Position numbers and translations under genes: made by a program
Shown here: one piece after another, positions 22,248-30,215 of the stretch
How the letters are laid out: each line of letters begins with the position of its first letter
Position numbering within the stretch: position 1 is the stretch's first letter
The notes under the pieces: model-generated
Database searches by the model: none
What the model was told of the DNA's origin: nothing
The model's input: the letters and a program-made list of their open reading frames with translations, nothing else
Assembly (NCBI GenBank): GCA_034429475.1
Contig: DAOUGD010000051.1
Location: 1-51,188 of the forward strand
Source of the DNA: JAKQHY01 sp034429475
GTDB lineage: Bacteria; Chloroflexota; Anaerolineae; B4-G1; SLSP01
DNA length: 51,188 nucleotides
Reading direction: 5' to 3'

Positions 22248-25148
22248 TCACTCGGCCATCGTTTGCAGCGCCCGCCACACCCGCTCCGGCGTGACCGGCG
22301 TTTGCTTCATCATCACGCCCGTCGCGTCGTAGATGGCGTTGAGGATGGCCGGGGCCGCGCCGTTGACGACGATCTCGGCTACGGATTTGACGCCGACAGG
22401 ATGCGACGGCTCGTAGCTTTCCACGAAGATCGTCTCCAGCGGCGGCGTCTCGTCGGCGCGGAAGACGCGGTAGTCGTCGAAGCGCGGGTTGACGGTGCGC
22501 CCCTCCTCGTCGTAGATCAGCTCTTCGGTGAGGGCGTAGCCGAGCGCCTGGTGCATTCCGCCGTCGGCCTGCCCGCCCGCCGTGAGCGGGTTGACGATGA
22601 CGCCGGAATCCAGCGCGATGAGCAGCCGGTCGCATGTCACCTGCCCCGTCTCGATGTCCACGGTCACTTCGGCGAACTGCGCGGCGAAGGGCGGTGGGCT
22701 GACCGGGCTGAGGTACGAGGCCGTCCCCATAATTTGATGCTGGTTGCTCTGGTGCAGGGAGTAGATGGCGATGTCACGGAAAGATAGAGAGTCAGAAGTT
22801 GCGAGTTGCGAGTTAGGAGTTAGGGGTGGCGGGGTGAGCCAGGCGCGGTTGTGACGCAGGGTGATGTCGTCGGCGGGCACGCCGGTCATGTCTTCGGCGA
22901 CGGCCTTGATCTGGCGGACGACCTCTTCGGCAGCGCGGGCCACGGCCCCTCCGCTGATGTAGGTGGTGCTGGACGCATACGCGCCTTTGTCGAAGGGCGT
23001 CACGTCGGTATCGGACGAGCGGATGATGAGCTTGTCGAGCGTGCAGCCGATGACCTCGGCGGCGATCTGACCCAAGACAGTGTCGGAGCCGGTGCCGAGG
23101 TCGGTCGCGCCGATGTGGACGTTGAAGCTGCCGTCGTCGTTCATTTTGATGCTGGCGGCAGCCATGTCCAGGTTGGGGATGCCGGAGCCTTGCATCAGGA
23201 ACGCCACGCCGATGCCGCGCCGCAGATGCGGTTTGCCGGGGACTGCGCGCCAGGCCGGGTTGCCGTACTTCTCGCGCCAGCCGACGGCAGCGGCCCCCTG
23301 CGCAGCGGCCTCGCGGAGCGCGCACGTCTCGATCATCTCACCCTTTGCCTCGCGGCCCTCGCTCCACGCCTTGCTCATAATGTTCTCGCTGTGCGGTTCG
23401 ATGATGTTCTTCAGGCGGAAGTCCAGCGGATCCATCCCCAGCTTGACCGCGATCTCGGTCAGTAGCGTCTCGGTGGCGACGACGCCCTGCGTCACGCCGT
23501 AGCCGCGATACGCGCCGGCGCGCGGGCGGGTTGTCGTGTACGTCTCGCCCCAGAAGCGGACGTTGGGCGTGTTGTAAATCGGCAGCGTCTTGTGCCCGGT
23601 ATTGCCGAGCACCGTCAGCCCGTGGCCGCCATACGCGCCGGTGTCGCTCCACGCGCGCATGTCCTGGGCGACCATCGTCCCATCTTTCTGCACACCCACG
23701 CGGAACTTCACACGCATCGGGTGGCGGGTGGTGGTGTAGATGAACTGCTCCTCGCGGGTCAACTCCAGCCGCACCGGCCGGCCCGTGGCGATGGTGAGGT
23801 GCGCGGGGATGTCTTCGTAGATTTCCTGTTTGTTGCCGAACGCCCCGCCGACGCGCGGCTTGATGACGCGCATCTGCCCCTCCGACAACCCCAGCACCGG
23901 CGCGAGGATGCGGCGGACATGGAACGGCACTTGCGTCGAGGTCAGGATGACGAGCCGGTCGTCCTCGTCCCAATAGGTCAGTGTGACCCAGGGTTCGAGC
24001 GGGACGTGTTTCATCTTCTGCGTCTCGACCTCGGTTTCAAAGACGTAGTCGGCCTGCGTACACGCCGCGTCCACGTCGCCGATGTCAATGCGGACTTTGG
24101 CGACGAGGTTTTTGGTCGGGTCGCTATCGCCAAAGTTGACGTAATCCGACTGATCGTGGATGACGGGCGCGCCCTCGGCCATCGCCGCATCCAGGCTCAG
24201 GACAGGCGGCAGCACTTCGTATTCTACCTGGATGAGGGTCAGCGCGTGCTCCGCAATCTCCGGCGTCTCAGCGGCCACGGCGGCCACCCGGTCGCCCACG
24301 TAACGCACTTTCGTGTCGAAGCTCACGTAATCCAGCGGGCCGGGGATGGGATACGACTGCCCCGCCGTCGAGAAAACGACGCGCGGCACGTTCTGGTAGC
24401 ACAACACCGCGTGGACGCCCGGCAGCGCTTCGGCGCGGCTCGTATCTATCGCCGTGATGCGCGCGTGGGCGTGCGGGCTGTGCAGAATCTTCGCGTACAG
24501 CATCCCCGGCCGCTCGAAATCCGCCACAAACGCCGCCTTCCCCTGCGCCAGCTTGGGCGCGTCCACTTTGGGGAGGGATTGACCGACGACAATGAATTGC
24601 GAATTGCGAATTGCGAATTGCGAATTTGGATTCTTGCTTCCTGCGTCCTGCCTCTTGCTTCCTGCATCTTGCATGTACTTGGCCGCCAGCAAAATCGCCT
24701 GCACGGGCTTGGCGTGACCGGTCTCGCGGGAGACGATGCCGCTGATGGCGTCACGCACCTCAGCCTCGGTGGGGTTTGGATTGCGGTCGAGCAGGGACTT
24801 GCCGGCGAGGATGAGCGCGGGGGTGTCGTAGCCGCTCTGGATCGCGCCGGTCTCGATGAAAGCACGCTGGAGCGGGTGCAGCTCGTCTTTGGGGTTCCAG
24901 CCGGGATGCTGGTGGCCGCTCAATCCTTCGACGGTGAGCACTTCTTTTCCGTTGACCTGTGCGGCCAGGATAACCACGCTGTTGCAGAGCTTGCCGTCCA
25001 GCAGCACGGCGCTGTACCCGTCCGCGCCGTCCTCGCTGCCGAATTTGACGCTGGTGATGCCGCTGCGCCGCAGCAGGTGAAAGAGGGTTTCGTTGGGCGT
25101 AGTGCTAAAAGTGTGTGAGGCGTGGTTGAGGGTAAACGTCACATTCAT
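22248..25148 (-). CDS. XdhD-like molybdenum hydroxylase with degenerate [2Fe-2S] domain
   Basis: 966 residues from the ATG at 25148 (CGGAGGAACCAACC before it). Residues 1-155 align with the [2Fe-2S] domain of xanthine dehydrogenases, yet all eight cluster-ligand positions are non-cysteine: Ser38, Asp43, Ser46, Val58, Ser105, Asp108, Ser140, Glu142. The catalytic part follows with GGAFGNKQE, AGAYRGYGVTQG, GATDLGTGSDT and the C-terminal GVKSVAEI carrying the active-site Glu. E. coli XdhD and the putative selenium-dependent (TIGR03313-type) subunits show the same loss. Two repeat-derived segments are read in frame, in the linker (about 159-187) and before the last domain. Partner FAD or FeS subunits are not in the window. 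Confidence 0.85.
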   Translation of the reverse strand: MNVTFTLNHASHTFSTTPNETLFHLLRRSGITSVKFGSEDGADGYSAVLLDGKLCNSVVILAAQVNGKEVLTVEGLSGHQHPGWNPKDELHPLQRAFIETGAIQSGYDTPALILAGKSLLDRNPNPTEAEVRDAISGIVSRETGHAKPVQAILLAAKYMQDAGSKRQDAGSKNPNSQFAIRNSQFIVVGQSLPKVDAPKLAQGKAAFVADFERPGMLYAKILHSPHAHARITAIDTSRAEALPGVHAVLCYQNVPRVVFSTAGQSYPIPGPLDYVSFDTKVRYVGDRVAAVAAETPEIAEHALTLIQVEYEVLPPVLSLDAAMAEGAPVIHDQSDYVNFGDSDPTKNLVAKVRIDIGDVDAACTQADYVFETEVETQKMKHVPLEPWVTLTYWDEDDRLVILTSTQVPFHVRRILAPVLGLSEGQMRVIKPRVGGAFGNKQEIYEDIPAHLTIATGRPVRLELTREEQFIYTTTRHPMRVKFRVGVQKDGTMVAQDMRAWSDTGAYGGHGLTVLGNTGHKTLPIYNTPNVRFWGETYTTTRPRAGAYRGYGVTQGVVATETLLTEIAVKLGMDPLDFRLKNIIEPHSENIMSKAWSEGREAKGEMIETCALREAAAQGAAAVGWREKYGNPAWRAVPGKPHLRRGIGVAFLMQGSGIPNLDMAAASIKMNDDGSFNVHIGATDLGTGSDTVLGQIAAEVIGCTLDKLIIRSSDTDVTPFDKGAYASSTTYISGGAVARAAEEVVRQIKAVAEDMTGVPADDITLRHNRAWLTPPPLTPNSQLATSDSLSFRDIAIYSLHQSNQHQIMGTASYLSPVSPPPFAAQFAEVTVDIETGQVTCDRLLIALDSGVIVNPLTAGGQADGGMHQALGYALTEELIYDEEGRTVNPRFDDYRVFRADETPPLETIFVESYEPSHPVGVKSVAEIVVNGAAPAILNAIYDATGVMMKQTPVTPERVWRALQTMAE
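22791..22826. repeat. GAGTTGC/GAGTTAG units inside the molybdenum hydroxylase gene
   Basis: GTTGCGAGTTGCGAGTTAGGAGTTAG-type units are read in frame on the minus strand as LTPNSQLATSDSLS. The insertion falls between catalytic subdomains and does not break the reading frame. Confidence 0.65.
24588..24674. repeat. Two repeat families inside the molybdenum hydroxylase linker
   Basis: Four AATTGCG units (GAATTGCGAATTGCGAATT) adjoin about four TCTTGCTTCCTGC-like units. On the minus strand they are read as MQDAGSKRQDAGSKN and PNSQFAIRNSQFI. The position is the linker between the degenerate [2Fe-2S] domain and the molybdopterin-binding domain. Confidence 0.75.
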
Positions 25149-25239
25149 GGTTGGTTCCTCCGAAAATGGTCTGATGGTCGTTAGTCTTGTAATCCGATAG
25201 CCAAAAAATGATGGCATTGCTGTTTGACGATAAAAAACA

Positions 25240-25851
25240 TCAATCGGTTAAGAAAAAGTCCCTGACCGGTGCGGCGAAGCCGGGCAGAATATCGCCGCCA
25301 GTGAGCGTATTCTCCATCGTGAGGTGTTCTACGTCCGTCAGACTGTGATAAACGTACATGCTATTTGAATCCGGGTCGGCAATCCATACTTGCTGCACGC
25401 CCACCTTGAAATACTCGCCGAGTTTTTCCATCACGGCGCTCCAGCGGTCGTCTGGCGACATAATTTCGACGATGAGTTCAGGCGCCACATCAAGGTAAGA
25501 ACGTGATTTCACCTGCGCCATACGCGCGTTAGAGATGAAAGCGACGTCGGCAGCACGCACCGTATCCGGGCGGCGGGCAATGTAGAGACCTACCTCACCG
25601 ACGAGGACGCGACCTATGGGGTGAACGGCCACAAAATTTCCCAGGGTTCTGCCAAAATTACTTTCAACGATGCCATGTAAATAGCCGGTGGGGTTCATAC
25701 GGATAATTTCTCCTGCAATGAGTTCAGACGGGCCAATATCACCCATGGCCGCCAGTTCTTCGCCGGTGATGGGGGTGCGTTCTTCCCCCTGGGCATGGGG
25801 TAGGGGAGGGCTTTGCTGTCGTTCTAGGATGCGGGTTACTGCAATTGCCAA
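25240..25851 (-). CDS. Uma2 family endonuclease (DUF820)
   Basis: 203 residues starting at a TTG (25851) directly after GGAGGTGTTCT. The PD-(D/E)XK-type core is seen in ELIAGEIIRMNPTGYLHG, RAADVAFIS (catalytic Asp), PELIVEIMSPDDRW (Glu) and the partner helix EKLGEYFKVGVQQVWIADP. Uma2 proteins are abundant in Cyanobacteria and Chloroflexota with unclear roles. A TATAAT box lies upstream at 25890-25885. Confidence 0.9.
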   Translation of the reverse strand: MAIAVTRILERQQSPPLPHAQGEERTPITGEELAAMGDIGPSELIAGEIIRMNPTGYLHGIVESNFGRTLGNFVAVHPIGRVLVGEVGLYIARRPDTVRAADVAFISNARMAQVKSRSYLDVAPELIVEIMSPDDRWSAVMEKLGEYFKVGVQQVWIADPDSNSMYVYHSLTDVEHLTMENTLTGGDILPGFAAPVRDFFLTD

Positions 25852-25893
25852 AGAACACCTCCTGGGTGGTGTGTATCAGTTTCATTATAGCAC

Positions 25894-25931
25894 AAGCTGA
25901 GGGACACAGTGATGGATGTCCCTCAGCTTGC
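25894..25931. repeat. Perfect 14-bp hairpin between DUF123 and Uma2 genes
   Basis: CAAGCTGAGGGACA (25894-25907) and TGTCCCTCAGCTTG (25918-25931) are exact reverse complements around a 10-nt loop, just past the DUF123 stop and touching the -35 region of the Uma2 promoter. It may end the DUF123 transcript, though it lacks a T-run, or serve as an operator. Confidence 0.65.
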
Positions 25932-25949
25932 AATGATGGGCAATAACTT

Positions 25950-26423
25950 CTAAATGGATTGCTCTCTCAATTCTATCTGGATGGAGGCAGCGGACAACAG
26001 GGGACTGCTTGCCGCCTCCGCGCTCCAATAGATGAGATGCGCAACGCACTTGCAATCCGAGGCGCCGAAACGAGGAACTATCACGCGCGCCCCTGGTGAT
26101 TGCAGGAGAAGGGCAGCCCAGGCACATTCGCAGTGCGTTTGCCGGGTCGCCCAAATCGCTGTGGGGGAAGCATACGGACGTAGGATGTCAATATGCCAGT
26201 GTTGCTTGCCAGCGCCGCGCAGGTGACGTCCGACGCGCGCCGCCAGGCCGCCAGGCCCCCACGCGCTACCCACGTAGATGTAAAATCCGACCGGGAACTG
26301 CCAAAGTCCCAGCGCGCCGACTTGGAGCGTGGCGGGCTGGGAAAGATGTAATTCTAAAGCATACGTGCCGGGCGCAGGTGTCAGACGCGCAACTGCCGCG
26401 TCCAACACTTTCCGCTCAACCAT
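25950..26423 (-). CDS. DUF123 family (GIY-YIG-like) protein
   Basis: 157 residues. The core has PGTYALELHL, then VGFYIYVGSAWGPGGLAARVGRHLR, the GIY-YIG-like beginning with a YVGSA motif, KQHWHIDIL, and CECAWAALLL. DUF123 proteins of archaea and Chloroflexi are predicted GIY-YIG nucleases, sometimes fused to endonuclease III. The C-terminal 35 residues are variable. It overlaps the gene at 26381 by 43 bp. Confidence 0.82.
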   Translation of the reverse strand: MVERKVLDAAVARLTPAPGTYALELHLSQPATLQVGALGLWQFPVGFYIYVGSAWGPGGLAARVGRHLRGAGKQHWHIDILRPYASPTAIWATRQTHCECAWAALLLQSPGARVIVPRFGASDCKCVAHLIYWSAEAASSPLLSAASIQIELREQSI

Positions 26424-26620
26424 GTCAGGATCATCCCTAATCCGATGGCGAAAGTTCCGGCTACATCCATAGAATACAAAGTGTGGTCGCCGTCTAACTG
26501 TAAGACGAGCATCCCCTCTTGTGGAGTGGGCAGCGCCAGGGCGATCAATCCCAAGAGGATGAATAGAACACCTGCCGCGCTCAATGCAATGACCACACTA
26601 TTCGACTTGGTAGTGAACAT
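26381..26620 (-). CDS. Two-span membrane protein, unknown
   Basis: 79 residues starting at the ATG at 26620, which shares its A with the stop codon TGA of the Trm112-like gene (TGATG), a sign of translational coupling. Two hydrophobic stretches: VVIALSAAGVLFILLGLIALAL and DVAGTFAIGLGMILTWLSG. No known family recognised. It is between Trm112-like and DUF123 genes in one operon. Confidence 0.6.
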   Translation of the reverse strand: MFTTKSNSVVIALSAAGVLFILLGLIALALPTPQEGMLVLQLDGDHTLYSMDVAGTFAIGLGMILTWLSGKCWTRQLRV

Positions 26621-26868
26621 CAGTCTTCGTCCGGGGGGGGCACCGGCAGTCGCTCTACTGGGGTAGATAACCACTTTTCACCCGTCTCAATCAACATCAC
26701 CGGGATGCTTTCCCGGATTGGGTATTTCCGCCCGCAATCCTGACACACCAGCCAGCTATCCTCGCAGACCAAGTCCAGACAGCCCGGATCGTCTTTGTCC
26801 TTGCGGCGCGTCTCCCCGCTGACGCAATAGGGGCAGCGCAAGATTTCTAGCAATTCAGCGTTCACCAT
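26620..26868 (-). CDS. Trm112-like zinc-binding protein
   Basis: 82 residues. The pattern LLEILRCPYCVSG, then LVCEDSWLVCQDCGRKYPIRESIPVMLIE, matches the Trm112/YcaR family: a zinc-binding fold followed by the YPI-IPVML segment. In other organisms Trm112 activates methyltransferases. GGAGGGAAAACC precedes the ATG. It heads a three-gene operon divergent from tgt. Confidence 0.87.
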   Translation of the reverse strand: MVNAELLEILRCPYCVSGETRRKDKDDPGCLDLVCEDSWLVCQDCGRKYPIRESIPVMLIETGEKWLSTPVERLPVPPPDED

Positions 26869-26902
26869 GGTTTTCCCTCCGCTTGAAATTCAAACGTCCC
26901 CC

Positions 26903-26969
26903 AGTATACCACGCCGTTGATAGGGAGCAACCACAGGGGATTTGGACACCCTACAGGTTGTGGTATGAT
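26903..26969. promoter_or_regulatory. Divergent promoters of the Trm112-like operon and tgt
   Basis: Minus strand: TTGCTC (26930-26925), 16 bp, TATACT (26908-26903), 35 bp before the Trm112-like start. Plus strand: TTGGAC (26942-26947), 16 bp, TATGAT (26964-26969), 25 bp before tgt. The two -35 boxes are 11 bp apart, so the polymerases would compete. Confidence 0.6.
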
Positions 26970-26993
26970 ACACCTCATTGGGATGGAATCGTG

Positions 26994-28163
26994 ATGAGCC
27001 TGTTCACCTTTGAATTGCACGCCACCGATGGGGCTGCGCGCGCTGGCGTTTTCCACACCGCGCACGGCCCGTTGCCGACGCCAATCTACGCGCCGGTGGG
27101 GACGCAGGCGACCGTCAAGTCGCTGACGCCGCGCCAGTTGCACGAAGTCGGCGCGATCCTGGTGCTGGCAAACACCTATCACCTGTATTTGCGCCCCGGC
27201 GATGAGCGCGTCGCGGCGCTGGGCGGCTTGCACCATTTTATGGGATGGAGCGGACCGATGTTGACCGATTCCGGCGGTTTTCAGGTCTACAGCCTGGCCG
27301 GGACGCGGGGGGAGGCGTCGGGGAAAACCTCATTGCGCACCATTGACGACGAAGGCGTGACGTTTCGCTCGCACATTGATGGGCGGCGGCACCGCTTCAC
27401 GCCGGAGCAGGTGATGCGGGTGGAGCAAAACTTGGGCGCCGACATTGCAATGGTGCTGGACGAGTGCGCGCCGCCCACGGATTATGAGTACAACGTCAGG
27501 GCGCTGCGCCGCACGCACGCCTGGGCCGAGCGCTGCAAAGCGGCCCACACCCGTCCCGATCAAGCCTTGTTCGGCATCGTGCAGGGCGGCATCTTCCCCG
27601 ATTTGCGCGAGCAAAGCGCGCGCTTCTTGGTCGCCCTGGACTTCCCTGGCTACGCCATCGGCGGGTTGTCGGTGGGGGAGACGAAGGCGGAAATGCACGC
27701 CACTCTCGATGTGACGTTGCCCGCGCTGCCGGCGGACAAGCCGCGTTATCTGATGGGCGTCGGGACGCCGGAAGACCTGGTCGAGGGCGTGGCGCGTGGG
27801 GTGGACATCTTCGATTGCGTGCTGCCGACGCGCGTGGCGCGCAACGGGCAGGCGCTGCTGCGCACCGGCAAGTTCAACATGCGCAACGCCCGCTTCGCCG
27901 ACGATCCCACGCCGATTGACGCAACCTGCGCGTGCTACACCTGCCAAAATTTCAGCCGCGCCTACGTCCGCCACCTCATCGTGGCCCAGGAGATGCTGGC
28001 GGCGACCCTGTTGAGCCTCCACAACCTGCACACGATGCTGACGATCATCAAGGAATGTCGCGCCGCGATTCTATCCGGCGCGTTTGACGCCTACCGGGCC
28101 GCTTTCTGGGAAGCCCGCCGGCGCGCAGTTGCAAACGATCAAGAATCCCAAATTAAGAATTGA
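26994..28163 (+). CDS. tgt: tRNA-guanine transglycosylase
   Basis: 389 residues from the ATG at 26994, 25 bp after a good -10 box; an in-frame ATG at 26883 lies upstream of that promoter. The family motifs are present: TPIYAPVGTQATVK, LANTYHLYLRPG, LTDSGGFQVYSL with the general Asp, the nucleophile segment IDGRRHRFTPEQVM and VLDECAPP, QGGIFPDLR, GYAIGGLSVGE, DIFDCVLPTRVARNGQAL, and the zinc site CACYTCQNFSRAYVRHL. It swaps guanine-34 for a queuosine precursor in tRNAs with GUN anticodons. The last ten residues (NDQESQIKN) come from a repeat. Confidence 0.95.
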   Translation: MSLFTFELHATDGAARAGVFHTAHGPLPTPIYAPVGTQATVKSLTPRQLHEVGAILVLANTYHLYLRPGDERVAALGGLHHFMGWSGPMLTDSGGFQVYSLAGTRGEASGKTSLRTIDDEGVTFRSHIDGRRHRFTPEQVMRVEQNLGADIAMVLDECAPPTDYEYNVRALRRTHAWAERCKAAHTRPDQALFGIVQGGIFPDLREQSARFLVALDFPGYAIGGLSVGETKAEMHATLDVTLPALPADKPRYLMGVGTPEDLVEGVARGVDIFDCVLPTRVARNGQALLRTGKFNMRNARFADDPTPIDATCACYTCQNFSRAYVRHLIVAQEMLAATLLSLHNLHTMLTIIKECRAAILSGAFDAYRAAFWEARRRAVANDQESQIKN

Positions 28164-28204
28164 GGGACATTTCACTCATTTCTCATTTCCCATTTCCTAT
28201 TTCT
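28144..28204. repeat. TTTCTCATTTCCCATTT units between tgt and map
   Basis: AATCCCAAATTAAGAATTGA overlaps the tgt 3' end and provides its stop codon; ACTCATTTCTCATTTCCCATTTCCTATTTCT-like heptamers fill 28173-28204 up to map. Confidence 0.6.
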
Positions 28205-28224
28205 AAACCATCGAGGGTTATCCA

Positions 28225-29082
28225 GTGAACAAAACAACACGCAGTAAACTTTTTCAGCGCCAGAAGGCGCATCAAGGGAGTATTCTGGACGATCTGGCCG
28301 GTATGTACCGGCAAGAAGCGAAGTCGCAGCGGCGCGAAATCATCATCAAGACGGAGGCGCAAATTGATGGTATCCGCAAGAGCAGTCACCTGGCCCGCGA
28401 CATCCTCGACCGTATCACGCCGGACATCCGCCCCGGCATCAGCACCGAGCAGATCGACCAGTGGGTGTACGATCTGACGGTGGCCGCCGGCGCCGTGCCC
28501 GCCCCCTTGAACTACCGGGGCTTCCCCAAAAGCACGTGTACCTCCATTAACGAGCAAATCTGCCACGGGATTCCCGCGCCCGACATCATTTTGCGTGAGG
28601 GCGACATCCTCAACGTAGACGTGACCACCATTTTGGATGGGTATTACGGCGATACCAGCCGGATGTTCTTGATCGGCGAGGTGACCCCGGAGGCGCGCCG
28701 CCTGGTGGATGTGACCCGCGAGTGTCTCAATTTGGGCATTGCGCAGGTGAAACCGGGGAACACCCTCGGCGACATCGGCCACGCGATTCAGCAGCACGCC
28801 GAGGGCCACGGCTATTCGGTGGTGCGGGCGATGGTAGGGCATGGAACAGGCTTGAAGTTCCACGAGCCGCCCGACGTGATGCACTACGGCCAGCCGGGGC
28901 AGGGCGTGCGCTTGACCCCCAACATGGTCTTCACCATCGAACCGATGATCAACGTGGGTACTTACGAGGCGCGCACGCTTGAGGACGGCTGGACGACGGT
29001 GACGGCGGACGGCAAGCTCTCGGCGCAGTGGGAACACACGGTGCGCGTCACGCACGATGGCGTGGAAGTGTTGACTGCATAG
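28225..29082 (+). CDS. map: Type I methionine aminopeptidase
   Basis: 285 residues, about 35 more than E. coli MetAP because of a charged N-terminal extension (LFQRQKAHQGSILDDLAG..., residues 1-45). The catalytic core holds the metal ligands in order: Asp in LNVDVTT, Asp in GYYGDTSRMF, His in VGHGTGLKFHE, Glu in FTIEPM and Glu in QWEHT. It removes the initiator methionine from new proteins. The start at 28225 is a GTG (codons for VNKTTR), 9 bp after GAGGGTT. It is followed by a strong bidirectional terminator. Confidence 0.95.
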   Translation: MNKTTRSKLFQRQKAHQGSILDDLAGMYRQEAKSQRREIIIKTEAQIDGIRKSSHLARDILDRITPDIRPGISTEQIDQWVYDLTVAAGAVPAPLNYRGFPKSTCTSINEQICHGIPAPDIILREGDILNVDVTTILDGYYGDTSRMFLIGEVTPEARRLVDVTRECLNLGIAQVKPGNTLGDIGHAIQQHAEGHGYSVVRAMVGHGTGLKFHEPPDVMHYGQPGQGVRLTPNMVFTIEPMINVGTYEARTLEDGWTTVTADGKLSAQWEHTVRVTHDGVEVLTA

Positions 29083-29087
29083 TCTTT

Positions 29088-29130
29088 TTAAATATTTTCG
29101 CGCGGCGGAGCCGCGCGCGAAATATTTTAT
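29088..29130. terminator. Bidirectional terminator between map and era
   Basis: AAATATTTTCGCGCGGC and GCCGCGCGCGAAATATTTT pair around a 3-nt loop with A/T tracts on both sides, so it can end transcripts from map (plus) and era (minus). Confidence 0.85.
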
Positions 29131-30215
29131 TTAAAGCCCAACTCGCGTAGCCGCGCGGTTTCATCCCGCCACTTGGGCTTGACCTTCACCCACAGGTCCA
29201 GGAACACTTTCCCCCCGACGAACCGCTCCAACTCACGGCGGGCCGCCGAACCAATGGTCTTGAGGCGCTCGCCCCCCTTACCGATGAGAATCGGCTTCTG
29301 CGAGTCTCGCTCTACCCACAACGTGGCCGCGATGTACAGCACGCCGTTGTCGCGTTCTTCGTAATCTTCTACCAGCACGGCCAGGGAGTGGGGGACTTCC
29401 TGATAGGTGTTGCGCAACAGCGCTTCGCGGATCAGTTCCCCGGCAATTTGATGCTCGGTTTGATCGGTGATTTGGTCGCCGGGATAGTAGCGCGGGCCTT
29501 CTGGAATGCGGGTGAGGATGTGATCGCGCAGCAGCGGCAGATTCGTGCCGTTCAGCGCGCTCACGGGGATGGAATCGGCATAGCTGGGCAGCAAGGCCCA
29601 GTAGCTTTCGATGTTCTGCTTGGCCCGGTGCATGGGCAGCCGATCCATCTTGTTCAGCACGAAGAACACCGGGCGTTTCTCCGCCTTCTCGCGGAGCAGC
29701 GCGGCGATCATCTCGTCTTCCTCGTAAGGCAGCCGGCTCACGTCCACCACGAACAAAATCACGTCCGCGTCCGGGATCGCCGACACAGCTTGCTCCACCA
29801 TCAATTTGTTGAGCTTGTGCGGCGTCTTTTTGTGGATGCCCGGCGTGTCAATGAAGATCAGTTGATACTCCGGCGCGGTGAGGATGGCGGAGACGCGCGT
29901 GCGGGTCGTCTGCGATTTGGACGAGACGATGGACACCTTCTGCCCCACCAGTGCGTTGACCAGGGTGGACTTCCCCACGCTAGGGCGGCCGATGACGGCG
30001 ACGAACCCCGATTGGTGGCCTTCCGGCAGCGGCGCGTCCCGCCAATCCGCCGCTTCCTCCCCTTCCGTAACGACTTCGCCCCCCGATTCGGCCAGAAACG
30101 CCTCAATCACCGATACAGAATCCGACAAAGCGGTTTCTTCCTCTAAAATCGGCGCAATCGCCTCATCATTCGCCGATTCGCCATTCGCTAATTCGCTATT
30201 CGTTAATTCGTTCAT
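29127..30215 (-). CDS. era: GTPase Era with N-terminal extension
   Basis: 362 residues from the ATG at 30215 (AGGAGAGGC before it). The GTPase domain has G1 GRPSVGKST, G2 region SKSQTTRTRV, G3 DTPGIHKKTPH, G4 NKMD and G5 SAL. The C-terminal KH domain holds PILIGKGGERLKTIGSAARREL. Era binds 16S rRNA and helps mature the 30S subunit. The first 70 residues are an acidic extension absent from typical Era; its beginning (MNELTNSELANGESAND) is encoded by TTCG-AA-type repeat units. The start overlaps the stop of the transporter gene (ATGA). Confidence 0.95.
   Translation of the reverse strand: MNELTNSELANGESANDEAIAPILEEETALSDSVSVIEAFLAESGGEVVTEGEEAADWRDAPLPEGHQSGFVAVIGRPSVGKSTLVNALVGQKVSIVSSKSQTTRTRVSAILTAPEYQLIFIDTPGIHKKTPHKLNKLMVEQAVSAIPDADVILFVVDVSRLPYEEDEMIAALLREKAEKRPVFFVLNKMDRLPMHRAKQNIESYWALLPSYADSIPVSALNGTNLPLLRDHILTRIPEGPRYYPGDQITDQTEHQIAGELIREALLRNTYQEVPHSLAVLVEDYEERDNGVLYIAATLWVERDSQKPILIGKGGERLKTIGSAARRELERFVGGKVFLDLWVKVKPKWRDETARLRELGFK
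30167..30215. repeat. ATTCG(C/T)(T/C)A units encoding the start of Era
   Basis: About six 8-mer units (CATTCGCCGATTCGCCATTCG, CTAATTCG, CTATTCG, TTAATTCG) lie exactly over the first 17 codons of era. Confidence 0.7.

Noticed and set aside
23592..25118. 508-codon plus-strand frame opposite the molybdenum hydroxylase gene
   Set aside because: Shadow of a real gene; no start site or recognisable domain.
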